Shown here in pieces: positions 35,760 to 48,745 of a DNA stretch of 64,000 bases. Position numbers and translations under genes: made by a program. Numbering within the stretch: the first letter of the stretch is position 1; each line of letters opens with the position of its first letter. The stretch lies in assembly GCA_026874595.1 (NCBI GenBank), contig CM049310.1, positions 34,659,558 through 34,723,557 of the forward strand, in the 5' to 3' direction. The notes under the pieces were generated by a model that worked only from the letters and a program-made list of their open reading frames with translations, did no database searches and had not been told where the DNA came from. The DNA comes from Sipunculus nudus (lineage: Eukaryota > Annelida > Sipuncula > Golfingiida > Sipunculidae).

Positions 35760-36735
35760 CAGACTTGGGTCCAAAGGTAATTGTATTTGAAGAAATGGTT
35801 GTTCCTCATGTAATTCAACGGCACATATGTATATTAAATATTATGTTTATTTTCTCAGGCTACTAGTTATTTTGACTGAAAAAAAAAGTTTCCCATCAAA
35901 GCTATCCCAATGTAAAGACTTCAGGTTACCCTTCGTTATCTGAAATCACTTTCACGTTATTCCTGGGGGTAGCCTGAACCTAATTTCAGGTTAACCCCAT
36001 ACTGTTAAGATTACCGTCTTGCTGATTAAATTCAATGGAAAATTTAAAACTTTTAACCAATGATATATTATTTCAGTAAAACCCATGAAAGACGCAAGAT
36101 CTAAAAGGTTAAAACGAAATGTCGCATAATGTTAACAATATTATAAAGTATATTTTATTGACTCGTATACACTTCGCCAAAGCGCATGACAAATTACTTG
36201 CACACAAAGGATATGTAAAGATTCAAACAAATTTAGGATATCGGATTCCCTTTAGTGGTAACCCAAAGCCACATACACACGTTTTATTCTTCATAATAAT
36301 TTTTAGTTGATTTGTTTGTTATTTTTTTTTACAGCAAGCTTCATTGATATACCACAATCTGAATCCGTTTTAGGCGACTATGAACTGTTTAATTTAATAT
36401 GACATGACCACTTAACAATGACTCTGTACATATCCCACTGCGATTCAAATTATATTATTGATTGTGTAAGTCGTGTCTTTATTAGATTTGTTCTGATTGT
36501 TAAAGAAATGTAAAAAGCTCAAACCAATCTATAAACCAGTTGCTGTTCGTGCATGAGGTATATGGTCCAAAACACAAAAGAAATTGCAAAAGTAAATGCG
36601 ATTACTTTAAAAAGTAATTGTAATTGTGATCGATTACTTTCTGAAAACACCAAAGTATTTGTAATTGTTATCAATTACTTTAAAAGTAATTGTATTTGTA
36701 ATCGATTACTTTAAAAGTATTTGGACCCATGTCTG
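35760..36735. mobile_element. Non-autonomous hAT-like DNA transposon
   Basis: Terminal inverted repeats CAGACTTGGGTCCAAA (35760-35775) and TTTGGACCCATGTCTG (36720-36735) match at 15 of 16 positions. The element splits the hairpin tandem array. The flanks are TTATCAAT on the left and TTATATCAAT on the right, consistent with an 8-bp target duplication plus a 2-bp change, as hAT elements make. The right part repeats AAGTAATTGTA / AATCGATTACTTT. No transposase frame. The hAT assignment rests on TIR start and flank length only. Confidence 0.6.
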
Positions 36736-37000
36736 TTATATCAATATCAGTAAGCGAATATCGGGAAATGGGCCTGTTCCAAGCTGACATTGTTGATCGG
36801 TTATTTGACCTGACCCATCTTAAGATGGGTCTAAACCAATAACCGATATTGGTTATTGGGTCTTACCCATCACGACAGTTTGAAGCCTGATTTCCTTGCC
36901 ATTGTTGATTGGTGATTGAACCAATAACCTTCATCGGTTACTTGGTCTGACCGATCTTAAGATGGGCGGCCCAATTACCGATGTTGATATACATATTTCA
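36736..37000. repeat. Hairpin tandem repeat, right block
   Basis: Same unit as the left block, resuming directly after the inserted element. GACCCATCTTAAGATGGGTC (36812-36831) is a perfect 20-bp palindrome. A related outlying copy with GTCTGGCC...GGCCAGAC around CCATCTTAAGATGG is at 34454-34487. Confidence 0.8.
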
Positions 37001-38089
37001 TGTGTTACGTTTGAAATATTAATCTCACTTCTGTTCTTGTCAATGTAACACAAACTGCAGTTCTAAGTTAATAATCATGACAACTGCAGCAGAACCTGTT
37101 ACGGGTGTAACAAAAAAAGGTTATTTTATTTTGACCAAGACATCATAATAGGTACCAAAATCAAAGTTAAGGATTTCTAAATCCAAGTAACTTTTTCCTG
37201 TAAACTTTCAACCTTAATACACCTTTTAAATTCATTCAGCAGCATATATGCAGGTGATTATTAAGGTTTGCCTGGTCATACAATGGGTTTAACTGTAGAC
37301 ATGTTACGGGTGGGACAAAATGGCCCATAGTTTGATGTAAATGGATTGAAACATCTTTTCTATCACATTAAAAAGTGATGGATGTTACTGTCTGCCTCAT
37401 CTGTGTTATTCTTAATTAGTAACTGCCTGACAAACAATCTTATTTTTCTTTCTATGTCTTCAGACACTGTCATGTACAGATTTAGCGCAACTGGCCCCTA
37501 TATAATAACATCTATATAATAAAATAACATAACTTGAAACAAATTTTCAATATCTTTTTATTTGATGTATCATTATTTTATGTATTCCTTGGGATATGAA
37601 ACAGACCTATGTTAAATTATCATGTTAGGAGCAAAAATACCCTGTTATACCCATGTTTGAATGCAATGCGTGTGTATATAGATAATCAGGTCATGATCAC
37701 AACTGCGTCAATCATATACATACACGGTATATCCCTCAAGCAATGGTGTAACCTTGACTTGTCCCACATGCGGCGTATTTTTATTTGTTCTAACTGTACG
37801 ATCAAATCTGCCTGCATCAAAAGGTCATGAAAAGTGACCATGCAAGTGAAGTTGCATGGCGACTTTCCAACTTTGGCAAAGAACTGGTGCGTAGCCAAAA
37901 CGGCTCGCCTGCCATGTGACACAAGCCTCGCAAAGTTCGTTCACGGCTTGCATAACATTTCATTGGGCTATAACCAATACAACCTGAATCCACCCTACCG
38001 AGATGCCCATTGAGACTCTCTTGTACCGGTTGGGAAAAAGAGTTAGACATTACCCTCTTTACTACATTTATCCCATGAGTCCGATTCTA

Positions 38090-38490
38090 ACCATTATGCC
38101 GTAAGCTATTGGCTTGGCTTTTTCGGGCTAGCTTGTTAGACAGCTTGTTCAACTGAAATTTAAATACCTTCTATGATATTACTGCAAATTCTTTGTCTGA
38201 CAGAGGGAGCGAGCGGAAACTGGTAGAGCTTGTTTTATTTTCTGTTAACAGTAACTACTTTTTAAAAAAAAATCTGAAATTATATGAGACTACAAGTTAA
38301 GATATCATATGTTGCCAACTGGGAAAATGAGTGTCAAGCAACTAGCATGTAGCACAACTAAGAAAACTACTTTGTAAATAAGCACATGGTTAACTATACA
38401 AAATAAATTTTAATCTTAGTATATAATGCACATTGAAAAACGCACTGCAATTGGCATATAGAGGAGTCCCTGAAGCGAAATATTTTGCAT
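38090..38490. repeat. Dispersed repeat, copy 1 (partner 54100-54510)
   Basis: Shared in order: GACAGCTTGTTCAACTGAA, AAATTCTTTGTCTGACAGAG, GCAACTAGCATGTAGCAC, GTAAATAAGCACATGGTTA, and CCTGAAGCGAA. Confidence 0.7.
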
Positions 38491-38699
38491 AAAATTGACC
38501 GTATTTACCTTTAGATTTTAGCCATATTATGCTCAAAATGGACAGATGTTGATTTTCAACATGGTTTTGAATATCCTCAGTTTATACTGTCGAAATTTCC
38601 ATGTCTTGACCAATGTAACTTTCTCACTCTATTAACTATTCTATTATTATTAGCATATTTCCTTCCGATGTGGGACAGACATATTGTGTTTGGTCTTCC

Positions 38700-39300
38700 G
38701 TAATATACTGTCGCAATAACTTTTGAACGACTTAACATTTAAAATTTAAATGGTTTCTATACCAATACCTCGGACGAGTTAGTCAACCGGTGACCTTGAC
38801 CTGTTATAAATCCGGTGAAATGTTCCGAAATATTTTTCTTATTCCAATAAGTTTTGAAGTATCGCGTATTTTCCTCAAATTTGAAATACTTATTGTTTCA
38901 ACAAAATTCTTGAAAGGGTTCGAAAACTAGTGACCTCGACACGGATCTTCAAGGTCAAATCAGCCGGAATAAAATTATTTGTGAACGCTATCACTTTTGA
39001 ATCACTCAGTAAATTTTCATGAATTTCGACTCGTGAAATGTTTCTACGAAAATCTCGGAAATGTAAAAAACTGTGACCTTGACCTAACATTCTTCAAGGT
39101 CAAATCATCAGAAATATAAATATTTTTTACTACACTTCAAACTTTTGAATCAATCAATGTGATTTGAAATGCTTCTGGAAGACTTTGGAAGTGTTCAGTA
39201 ACCGGTGAACTTGACCTTCATCTTCTAGGTTAAATCAGCCAGAATATAAATCATTTGTCAAATGCTGTGACTTTTGAAGTAGTATGTTTATTTTCCTCAA
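38700..39300. repeat. Tandem repeat of about 140 bp with paired AGGTCA words
   Basis: Units begin near 38785, 38926, 39068 and 39199 with AACYGGTGACCTTGACC-like sequence, and carry TTCAAGGTCAAATCAGCC, AATTTTCATGAATTT-like and CTTTTGAATCA-like words. About four degraded copies. Confidence 0.7.
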
Positions 39301-39373
39301 ATTTAGGGATAGGAAGCTCAAAGGGAGGGGAGACATATAACTCTTTTTGCATTGCAAAAACAACCTCATTTTA

Positions 39374-39375
<2 letters not shown>

Positions 39376-39425
<50 letters not shown>

Positions 39426-39476
39426 CTTTTATCATTATTATTATTATTATTTTTATTATTGATATCATTATTATTT
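39376..39476. repeat. (TTA)n microsatellite
   Basis: Two runs of TTA/ATT separated by about ten bases. The antisense poly-Ile ORF here is an artefact. Confidence 0.95.
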
Positions 39477-39589
39477 TATTTTTTAATAATTATAATTAGT
39501 TTTAACCGCCCTCGACAGACAGAGGCGACTTAAGTGTTTCCATACATGTCATAGTGTAGACGGGGATGTATTTCCGTAGGAATTTGATG

Positions 39590-40200
39590 CCCAAATTGGG
39601 AAAATGACTGATTTAGCATAAACAGGATATGAACTAATGAACAATTTTAGGTAACAAATTTTCAGATCCCTCTAATACCGAAAATCCAAGATAGCCGCCT
39701 TCACCCATGGGAAATATTGAGTGTTGGGGATAGTGTACTTGCACGTGTAACAGAACAACGTTTTCTCAGGAATTGAATAGGAAAGTGCTTGCTTTCAATT
39801 TATTTGCACTTAAGCTGATGAATGATTACAGTTTATAATTTTTTTATGAACCCTGTGACCCTAAGGAATCAAAGATGGCCACCACTGCAGTCTTAACATA
39901 GATATAATGCAATTATACTGTAATTGTCGCTTAAAACCTAATGACATTGGATCGATTTATATGTTTTTGAATGTGTTCTGTCGATTGCAACTAAAAAGGA
40001 GTTTTTATGAGATCCGTGACCCCAGGGAATCCAAAACGGCGGCCATAGCGATCTTAACATTGAGATAATGATAAAATAGTGTAATTGTCTCATTAAACGT
40101 TATGATATTAGATGATTGGATCCAATTTTACTTTTTTGAATGTGTTTTGTTAATTGCAACTAACCAGGAGTTGTCGGAGAACACAGAGGGTACGCAAGGT
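39590..40200. repeat. Tandem repeat of about 165-185 bp
   Basis: Three degraded units sharing CCGTGACCCCAGGGAATCCA (40013), CCCTGTGACCCTAAGGAATC (39850) and a weaker copy at 39666, each followed by AAGATGGCCGCC-like words, and later TTTTTGAATGTGTT and GATTGCAACTAA. An inverted relative (GGCGGCCATCTTGGATTTTT) is at 43757. Confidence 0.65.
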
Positions 40201-40924
40201 CAAAGTCAAATGTATGTAAAATATGTATGTATAATATTTCAAAGCATAACCATATCTAGGGCACTATACTGTCATATGTGATATGTTGATCAAAAGAAAT
40301 AGATCTTATGAAATTGATGCTTGTGATCACTTTTTTATATTGCTAATTCTCTCAAAGTAGTACTACATGGTCTTCCATATTACAACAAAACACACATTTA
40401 GAATCAATTTGTATGGTTATATGGATGAATCCAAGATTCCAAAAGCCTTGTTATTGGTCTTGATACAGAAATATTCGTGTTGTATTAAACTATTCCAAGT
40501 ACCTTGTAGAACAGTGGGATCGGCAGAAACCTTTGTCTGGTTATTTTATATTTCTATATAGTTTATCTGAATATGAGCTAAAACAGGTCTAATTATTACA
40601 TGTTATATATAAGGTACCCCAAAAAGCTATGAAAAAAAGAAAAATAATGCACACAAAAAACTAATAAGTCATTTTTGATCAGCAGAAAAGAAGGGACATC
40701 TGCATATGTAAAATGGCGTATGAGTACGCATTATTCCTAAAGGAAAGTTTGCACATTACAGGAATACAAATATCTCTACGGTACACTTGTTTGATAAAAC
40801 GAACCATGTAGATCCGGGCATAAAGACTAACACCACGGATGGATTTTTTTTTTATTGGAGGTAGCCGCCTCCATTTTTAAATGCAAACTTAACTACATAT
40901 ATGTACATCTGCAGATTTTCATTC

Positions 40925-41115
40925 CGGTTTCGGACCACGTGACATGACAGTATCACACGCTTCCTCTCATTTAATATCCTGGCGTTAACCCAGCCCAAAT
41001 GACTATTGCACCTGCGGGTCCTGGGTGCGTAATCATCCCCATGCATTGCTTGGCCATATCACAGAAGATCCCCTGAAAGGCGCACTCATTTGTGAGTGAA
41101 AAACGGCCGTTGGGC
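40925..41115. repeat. Dispersed repeat, inverted copy of 27470-27660
   Basis: AGTATCACACGCTTCCTCTC, ATATCCTGGCGTTAACCCAG, GAAAGGCGCACTCATTTGTG and TTGGGCACGACCTTCCCATT are the reverse complement of the 27.5-kb copy. Shorter related words (CGGGCCCTGAATCGTCCCCA, 48580; CGGGTCAGGACTCGATCATC, 45046) mark further fragments. Confidence 0.75.
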
Positions 41116-42163
41116 ACGACCTTCCCATTCCAGATGGAATCATTGTCGAGTGTATATCAACCAGGGAATGCAATGCCATAATAATGTAAACCATCAGCTG
41201 TTACCAGTGGTGAAAAATGCCCCCCCCCCCCTCCCCGGCCCGTTGAGCGCTAACATCTCATGTTATTTAAATCTCTCCATTTATTCATGATTATATTTGT
41301 TTTCAGATTTCATTTTTATTCCCCAGCAATTAAATCATTAATTGACGTATGTGTGATTTGCTCCGTTAAGATAACATCTAAATATTTGTATATGTAGGAA
41401 GGGGATATTAATTGCATTTTGCGTGGTCTTACACCAGGGTATAGATCTCCAAATTACACTCGCGTTTGAGTGAGGCACAGCCTTCGGCTGTTACTCTTAC
41501 ATGTGCTCTGCCTAGACTGCAGAAGTCAGTGAATTTGCAAAGTAACCATAGACTTGCACATCAGTTATTTTACCAGGCAAATTAAATTTAGGTAAAGATA
41601 TTTTGTGAGTGGTTGACTTAGATGCGTATGTTCACCGATGAATCAACATGTAACATACAATTGAATGTATGGACCATGCAGTTTATAACCTAAGTTTAAA
41701 CTTGTAAAAATATAAATATTAAAGCTAAGCCCCACCATGGTTTCACCACATTATCCAAAGACATTTGATGGAATAATAGCTGTGGAGCAGAAAATACTTA
41801 TATTTCTTATGTGAATAATGCCTCAAAATATTCCTCTTTTATTTGCATATTTTAAACTTTCTCCCTATACAGGAGGCATTATTTATATCAAGTTTTCATA
41901 TCGTGTGCACCGAGAAACGCTGGGGAGAAAACATTTCAGGCTTTTATCATGCGATTACTAGCTTGTTATTACAGGTGATTTGATTCATGAATGACAATTG
42001 ATTTCAACATATTTTTGAATTTTAATGTCTTTAATCCCCCGATATTAACAACGATATTTATAACATATATAACAGGTATGTAATAAAGAGTATGATCATG
42101 CAGTAGAGTGTTTCCAAATTAAGGAAAGAACTTTCACCAGAGATCTTCCATTGTTTCTTCCAT

Positions 42164-43051
42164 TCAAGAAAAGCGCCACAGATTGACCAATTTTACACTA
42201 AATTTCTTACACAGCATCATCGGCCTTCGTAGTTGAATGATCAACGGTTTCACCAAACAATTTGAATAATAGGACTGTAGCAGAAAAACAAGTTTTTCCG
42301 ACGTTCCCATGCACTGACTGTCTTTCAAGCATTGCTATTCCTTAGGATTGACATATAATACATAATTTCAACCATGGTTAATACAAATCCATGCTGACTT
42401 TACTGACATACATATATATAGTCATTTGAAACACTTACCCTTATGTATATTTCTCTGCCCATCTCAGTATTGTTTGAATACGTTCTAAGCGTATCCTTTA
42501 ACCAGTTGCTGTGGCATTTCCTATGCAAGCGCATCTTTTGATCGACCTGATTTTATCATCCGTGGAAATGGTATCCAAATCTTGAGGTGCTTGGTCCCGA
42601 TTATCCGACATTAAGCTATGGGGTTCTTAAAGGCACATGCGTTTGAATTCGCCAGATGATATTTACATGTACACACTTATTATTTTTACGGACCGCACCA
42701 GTATGACCCTGTGCACCAGTAAGCTCCTCGTAGTGTACCAGGCGTCTGGAATAGTTACCATGCCTTTGATTGTTCCTGTATCAGGATCAACAAGGCTGTT
42801 TAAATTTTTTTTTTATTTTTACTAACCACACAAAATGATTCCAAAATGGTTGTTTTCGCATTAATACTGTTGACGATTGATACTAAGCAATAAATTAGCA
42901 GAGAATAAGCAATATGTGAAATATGTAACACTTACATCAATTTCATGTTTTAAAGGGGCCCAATCACCTATCTGACCTTTATAAACTAAAGGTAATCCCT
43001 TGGAGATTTTGTACAAAATTGGCCAGAAAACTTTGATATCACGCACACAGG
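42164..43051 (-). CDS. Gene E (partial): internal and possibly terminal exons of an unrecognised gene
   Basis: Exon at about 43051-42936 (phase 1 to 0, donor T|GTAAGT) encodes CVRDIKVFWPILYKISKGLP and LVYKGQIGDWAPLKHEID. The next, 42546-42439, has acceptor TTTTATCAG, 108 nt, phase 0 to 0, donor GG|GTAAGT, and reads VDQKMRLHRKCHSNWLKDTL then RTYSNTEMGREIYIR; the other two phases hit stops. A third exon may start at 42274 after TTTTTCTGCTACAG and run to TGA at 42164. Its phase-0 reading (SYYSNCLVKPLIIQ...) is required by the previous exon, but another phase gives a more protein-like LLFKLFGETVDHSTTKADDA, so it is uncertain. The acceptor of the first exon has a poor pyrimidine tract. No family recognised. 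Confidence 0.45.
42439..42546 (-). CDS. Gene E middle exon
   Basis: A 108-nt exon, 36 codons, basic and Trp/Cys-containing. Strong splice signals on both sides and a single open phase make this the most secure exon in the 30-52 kb stretch. Confidence 0.6.
42936..43051 (-). CDS. Gene E upstream exon
   Basis: Open frame of 38 codons with a GTAAGT donor that joins the middle exon in phase 0 (HEID-VDQKM). The upper limit is uncertain: AG at 43052-43053 is used here, but an AG at 43055-43056 is also possible. Confidence 0.45.
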
Positions 43052-44159
43052 CTGCTTGTTTTGTTTAAGTCAACGTTTATAATATGTGGGGGCCGCCAAA
43101 ATAAAACAAATTCAACAATGGCATCAAACAGCAGATAGACGAGAGTTTGCAAATGGCGTTTTGCAACAAATAACCTTTCTGCCTCCGCATAAATGCCACA
43201 TAGCTTGTGGGTTACATTTTTGCCCCTTTTGTAAACATTGCTGTGTTTACAAACATGTTTTTGATCAACAAGTTCATAATCCTTCAAGGAGGTATTGATA
43301 GAACTTTCCAAAACCAGAATTACCTTTAGATCATTAATATATACAGAGAGAAGCCAGAAATCACAAATTCTCTTTCAAAAAAAGGTAGGTGAATGGGCAC
43401 CTTTTAGGTCCTTTCAAAACCCTATGACAGTATCTTAGTGTAATGTATTTTAATATCGTCCCTATGATATATAATTTTCTTCCAAAACAATTTTCAATAC
43501 TGTTGACTGTTTGAAAACCATATTACATAATATATGACAGTTTGGTACTCAAGATGTCTAATGTTATTCTTAAGATCGAAGGTTTTGAAAATAAGTTTGA
43601 CCTTGACCTTGACTACCCTCCCTAATCTTTGGACAGCTCCTGGAGTAGTTAGTATTACCAGTACATATTCAAAAGCTTATAAATCGATCCAGTATTATTC
43701 TTTTTTATGCGATAGTTACAATATAAATGTAATATCTAGGCTTTTTTATTATGAGGGCGGCCATCTTGGATTTTTAGGGGGTCAGGGGGTTGATAAAATT
43801 TGTTACCTAACTTTTCCATCAGCTTACACCTAAATGAAGAGAAAACAAGTGCTATCTCAATTTGGGCATTCAATTCCTACGGGAATGGGATTTTGCTACA
43901 TGAGCGTCTTCACTATCAGGTCTACAGACAGGTGTAATTTCATAAGAATGGTTTATGGTCTCAGGGTGGTCTCAATATTTTATATAAGAATGTTTCAGTT
44001 CTTAGCTGAGCTGGGTGAATGTCATCTGAGATATAGTGATCACTTTTTGTCCGACGTCTGTCCGTCTGTCTGTCCTTCGATACGGAACAAATCGCAAAAG
44101 CTGGACCTATAATCTTCTAACTCAACATCCAGAAAAAGAGCCATAAAACACAGTGAAAC

Positions 44160-44500
44160 AGGGCCGTTAAAAGGGCAAAAAGCGTAACCGTTAGACCTAG
44201 AGAACTTCTAACTGTACATCCAGGAGGTCCGAGGCAAATTGCTGAGGAAACCCTAAAATTACTTCAGGGTGGCCTATATTCTATGAACTATGGGCCGAAA
44301 TGCTGATTTTGAGCACCCAGAAAGTCAGACGGGGCATAAATTGTATCGATACGGCGAAGAATCTTCTAACGCGTTCTGGGCAAATCTCCCTGGAAACCTG
44401 AAACTAGGTCATGGTGACATATATTCTGTTAACTCAGCATATACGGAGTTCTTGGTTGAATCTTTTTCACTATTTTCAAAGTAAACGAATAAAAAAAACA
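44160..44500. repeat. Dispersed repeat, partner at 59340-59680
   Basis: Shared words include AGGTCATGGTGACATATATT, CTGATTTTGAGCACCCAG and GGCAAATCTCCTTGGAAA-like sequence. Preceded by GTCC/GTCT-rich simple sequence at both sites. Confidence 0.6.
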
Positions 44501-45624
44501 TGACTTTGAGAAGTCTGGAAGTCAAGCTACCCATTGTTAATGGTTCCGTAACAAATATTTTTCACCGGATCATAACATCAATAATCAATACATGCGTCAC
44601 CAGTATGTCAAATTCATCTGAGCGTCATGTAAATTGTTGCTCTGGAACCACTTCACATGTACATATTATCTTTTTATATGTTTTATTTCAAATCATTATT
44701 TCTTAACTATTTTTGGTAGAGGCCATTTCATATTCATCATAGAGTTGACAAAATGTACTCTCAAATGTGAATTTTTATTTTTGTCTTTCTATCTTTATCC
44801 ATGTACATTTAAAAATAAATAGCCTTTAAGGCTATATAATCACAATCTTTAAGATTCAGTGTCGTAGATTTAGGTGAAGAATACTCGGCATTGAACCAGG
44901 TTTAATCAGATACTTGGATACAATTAAAGGAATGTGTTTACTTTCGATAGTTCTTACATATAATATATCTTCAACAAATGTGTGAACATCGTAGTGATTG
45001 TACTTATTGTAGCAGGGTCGACCTTTGGTATCATGCTGTAACTTGCGGGTCAGGACTCGATCATCCCCAGAGCGTTCCTCAAGCTTTCACGTGTATTTTG
45101 CGGCCTCCAAACTCCCTCCGCAGATGTCGACCTCGCAAACATTTCGAAACCACCTATGGGGGCTGCCATTTAACTTACTGATAAAAATGCGGATGTCGAA
45201 TGTCGGAATCCAGGGTACAATGGTAGATTTTATAATAGCTGAGCTGGTATAAACTTACGCTCATTTAGCTGTGCTTATACAAACTTGTTTCCTCTGATGG
45301 TTTACAATGATATTCCGTGGTTATAACGGAGAGTAATAAAATATATTAAGAATTAAATGGTATTCAGGTTCAGCAATGTGGGACGAACAGTAATGTTTAT
45401 GTTCTGCAAAGGAATGCTCATAAATCGATGGTTTTGATGCGGCTTTTATGACGGAGGATGTGTATATAAAGAAATTTTTTTATCAGGGGAATAATAGCTG
45501 TGAGCTGGATCATTTGACGAAGGATTTTTATACAAAGATATTTATTATCAGGTTGAATGAGTCCTTTTCAATTCTACTACACTGCTTCGAGTTGAAAACA
45601 TAGTACTAGTACATGTATTATTTC

Positions 45625-45659
<35 letters not shown>

Positions 45660-45726
45660 CCATGTAGATATATAAATTCCAGCTTAAATGCTGGATACTA
45701 TTGTAGAGCATGTTATGGTTTACTTA

Positions 45727-45858
45727 CATAACGGTCCGTATCGCTACCCTGGGCTCCAGGTCGTTATATGTTGGCGATCGTCAGGGGACTGGACTGCTGT
45801 GTACGGGGCGATGTAATCCTTTTCCGCGGTCCGAAGGTTTAGATGGAGGGGTTTTATA
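45727..45858 (-). promoter_or_regulatory. Candidate TATA promoter and leader exon on minus strand
   Basis: On the minus strand CTATAAAACC lies near 45858-45849. About 100 bases further on, the sequence GGACCGTTAT meets GTAAGT, a consensus donor. The stretch between is GC-richer than its surroundings and has no ATG, as expected of a 5'UTR exon. It could lead gene E (43 kb), with coding exons missing between. Part of it resembles 51085-51128, so it may instead be a repeat. Confidence 0.25.
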
Positions 45859-47871
45859 GCGGCATGTTGAGATTAATTCCGACCTGTGATTGGTTAGTGA
45901 CTTTTATCAATTTTTCCTGCAGGTACAGGCTACACAGTCCTTTTCTCCGTCTAGAGTATTTGATATTCCTTGCAAAGTCTTAGAGTCTGTATAACTTCAC
46001 TGAACTAACCCGGATATCAATACTATTGTTGAGAAAAAATGTTGAAACAGACACATTTAACAAATATATTTATTCGCATAAATCGTTTACAGTTCCTTCA
46101 TATACAGTGTAGAAATACACCCTGATATCAATACCCTTGTTGCGAAAAAAAAAATATTAAAATAAACTTGTTAAATAAAATATATTTACTGGTATTCGCA
46201 TAAAATATTTTCAGTTTGACGATTGGAGATTAATTAACATGTGTCAAAATTGAGTTGTAACAAACATCAATTTTGCTTTAGTTTAGTCGAATGTTTACAG
46301 CCTGTGAGTAGATTAAAAAATATATCAGTTTTGAATGCTTTAAAGTTTTTGATAAGCACTACTAGCTTTTTGTTATATTACAGTTTGTCTGCATGGGGGA
46401 ACCAGATCGAGCATTTAAGAGTGCCCTTTCTATATTATGTGGCTTGAGTCATTGAATTTACGCATTCAGTGGCTTAACCCATGGAATGTGTACATTCTAT
46501 AAAGGCCGCCCAGGTTATTTTACTTTTAGTGAGACCGGAGCCTGAGCGTCATAGGTTCCAATTGTCTAAATCAGCTGCAGGGATTTACAACAGTGACTAT
46601 AATTACTATTAATGAAATATCAGTTACAAGGGTTAGTCCATTAGCAATACCAGTGAAAATGTTATCATCTGTAACTTAAAAAAATAGCCTTGGTCAAATT
46701 CACCTTCACCAGATGTTTCACATGACAGAGAACCAACCACCGGTCAGACGGTGGGCGAACACTGGGAATCTGTCTTGTGGTCTAAGAGACGCTGCAGTCA
46801 TTTAATTTGGCATTCAAATGTGAAATGACAGAGGGGATTCGCCTGTTTCTGCAGTACCTTAACCAGTGAACGATTGTTGACATTTAACTTTCGAATTATC
46901 AGTGGTGTAGGTTTGTGATTCGTTCGACTTGCGTCACATCAGTTTTTTTTTTTTTTTTTTGGCAATTTAATTTCAATAAATGATATTGCTCTTATTTACG
47001 ACATTTACAGTGGTCCAAATCTGTTCGGAAATTTCTACTTTCAAGGTGTGAGATTTTCCGATAAAATACTTGCCAAATATCGCCGGGTCTATTATCAGAA
47101 AGCTTAATGATTTCTTACATCATTTAATATATCCCCTGGCACTGGCAATACTCCCTAATCAACAGGCTTCATTATCTAAACCATTCATAATGTCTGACAT
47201 GTCCTAACAGCACCCCTACTTGCCCTAACCTATCCTACCCTTACCCTTCCCACCCATACAGACTTCAAACCCTTCAAATGTTCCCTACCACGTGTTATTG
47301 TACTAAGGCACACTTTCAATCCTCTTAATTGTGCTTTTAATCCTCTTAATATTTGTAGGGGCAAAGAGGTTAGTTCCTATTGTTGTTTTACATCCCGAAT
47401 TTTAGATTTTACTGCAGACTTGATTGAAATGAAACGTTAAGGCTGGCTGAATAAATTTTATTATTTTATAACAAAGCTAAATAAATGAAGTAACTCTGTG
47501 ATACAATTTCATGAGTTTATCTTCATCTGATAATAAACATCCTGACTATACATGTAACAGCTAATTATATACTTAAATTTAGGTATTCTGCATATATGAA
47601 ATAAACCATTACTCGCATTTTTACCTATTTATATTGAATAAACCATCTAATGTGTAGATGATTGTGAAAATCTTGCAAAGTTTTGCTATTTTAAAAAATG
47701 AATGAACAAATGTACGGTAAGCTGCTTTTTTTATACCCTAATTCATGGTTCAGTCGGATCAATTATTCCCCTGAACAAAAATTATTCGCAAATGCTATTG
47801 CAAATAATCCACATTAGCACTTCTTTTTCTCTACTTGTTATATATTAATAATGATTGAATTATGATATATT

Positions 47872-47981
47872 TTAAGAATACAACAAGTCTGTTCCCAAGA
47901 TGTCCTCATTCAGGGTCCCACTAACATTTTCATAAACATCAATGGAACTATATTGATAATCAACAATGGACACTGTATTCA
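47872..47981 (-). CDS. Possible terminal coding exon
   Basis: After ACTCTGCACAG the minus strand reads NTVSIVDYQYSSIDVYENVS, then GTLNEDILGTDLLYS and TAA, 36 codons including the stop, entered in phase 1. Acidic, Tyr-containing composition (DVYENV) resembles a cytoplasmic tail. No partner exon was found, and the acceptor is only fair. Confidence 0.22.
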
Positions 47982-48658
47982 CTGTGCAGAGTTACGCCAT
48001 TTCATCCTTTATGTATTGAAATGTAAGCCGGGCACCAAAATACTTGACTGTAAACCTTTTTAGTAAAGTGTGGATTGTGGATTGTTTCGCAACTTATTAG
48101 TTTGTATTATCTATATACGATTAAAACTGTATTTATCAAGCCTCTCCGTCATAGTGTTTCAAACCAAAATCTTGTAATTAATTGCTGGTAAATTTTCATT
48201 CCAGCGGAGGTGTAACAGTAAGTGCTAGAAGGTCTGCCTTCGTAAACTGACAGTGCATGTTATCAGAAAGTTATGCCTTCGTGCCTTAGCTGTTAGGGCA
48301 TGAAGCAATCCCCCCCCCCCCCCCAATAAACTATTCATTAACCTCCTTAAAATGCTTGCATACACCCTCAGATATAAATTAGATTATATAATAAAACACC
48401 ACATGTCAGACAAACCTGTAGGTGTAAAATGCAAACGATTAGTCCTTTATGAAAAAAATGTTTAATATTACAGACACAGTATATGTATCTATCCAAGTAT
48501 GTAGAACTGCAGAATTTCATTCACGTTTCAGATAACGAGTCAGGGCAGTTTAAACAAGGCCGAGTTACTACCTTACCCGCGGGCCCTGAATCGTCCCCAT
48601 TACTGGTTCATGCCACCGCTTAGGTTGTATACCAAATGAACTGGGTAACTTGAAAAAT

Positions 48659-48665
48659 ATTATTA

Positions 48666-48743
<78 letters not shown>

Positions 48744-48745
48744 TG
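48659..48745. repeat. (TTA)n microsatellite
   Basis: About 29 TTA units with two substitutions. Confidence 0.95.

Noticed and set aside
42936-43051. Sulfotransferase identity from YKGQIGDW
   Set aside because: It resembles the RKGxxGDW motif of cytosolic sulfotransferases, but the following residues do not match, and no other sulfotransferase motif was found.
43039-43311. 90-codon minus ORF above the gene E exon
   Set aside because: Starts at TTG, ends in TGA before the E exon in another frame, and has no acceptor/donor pair that would join it.
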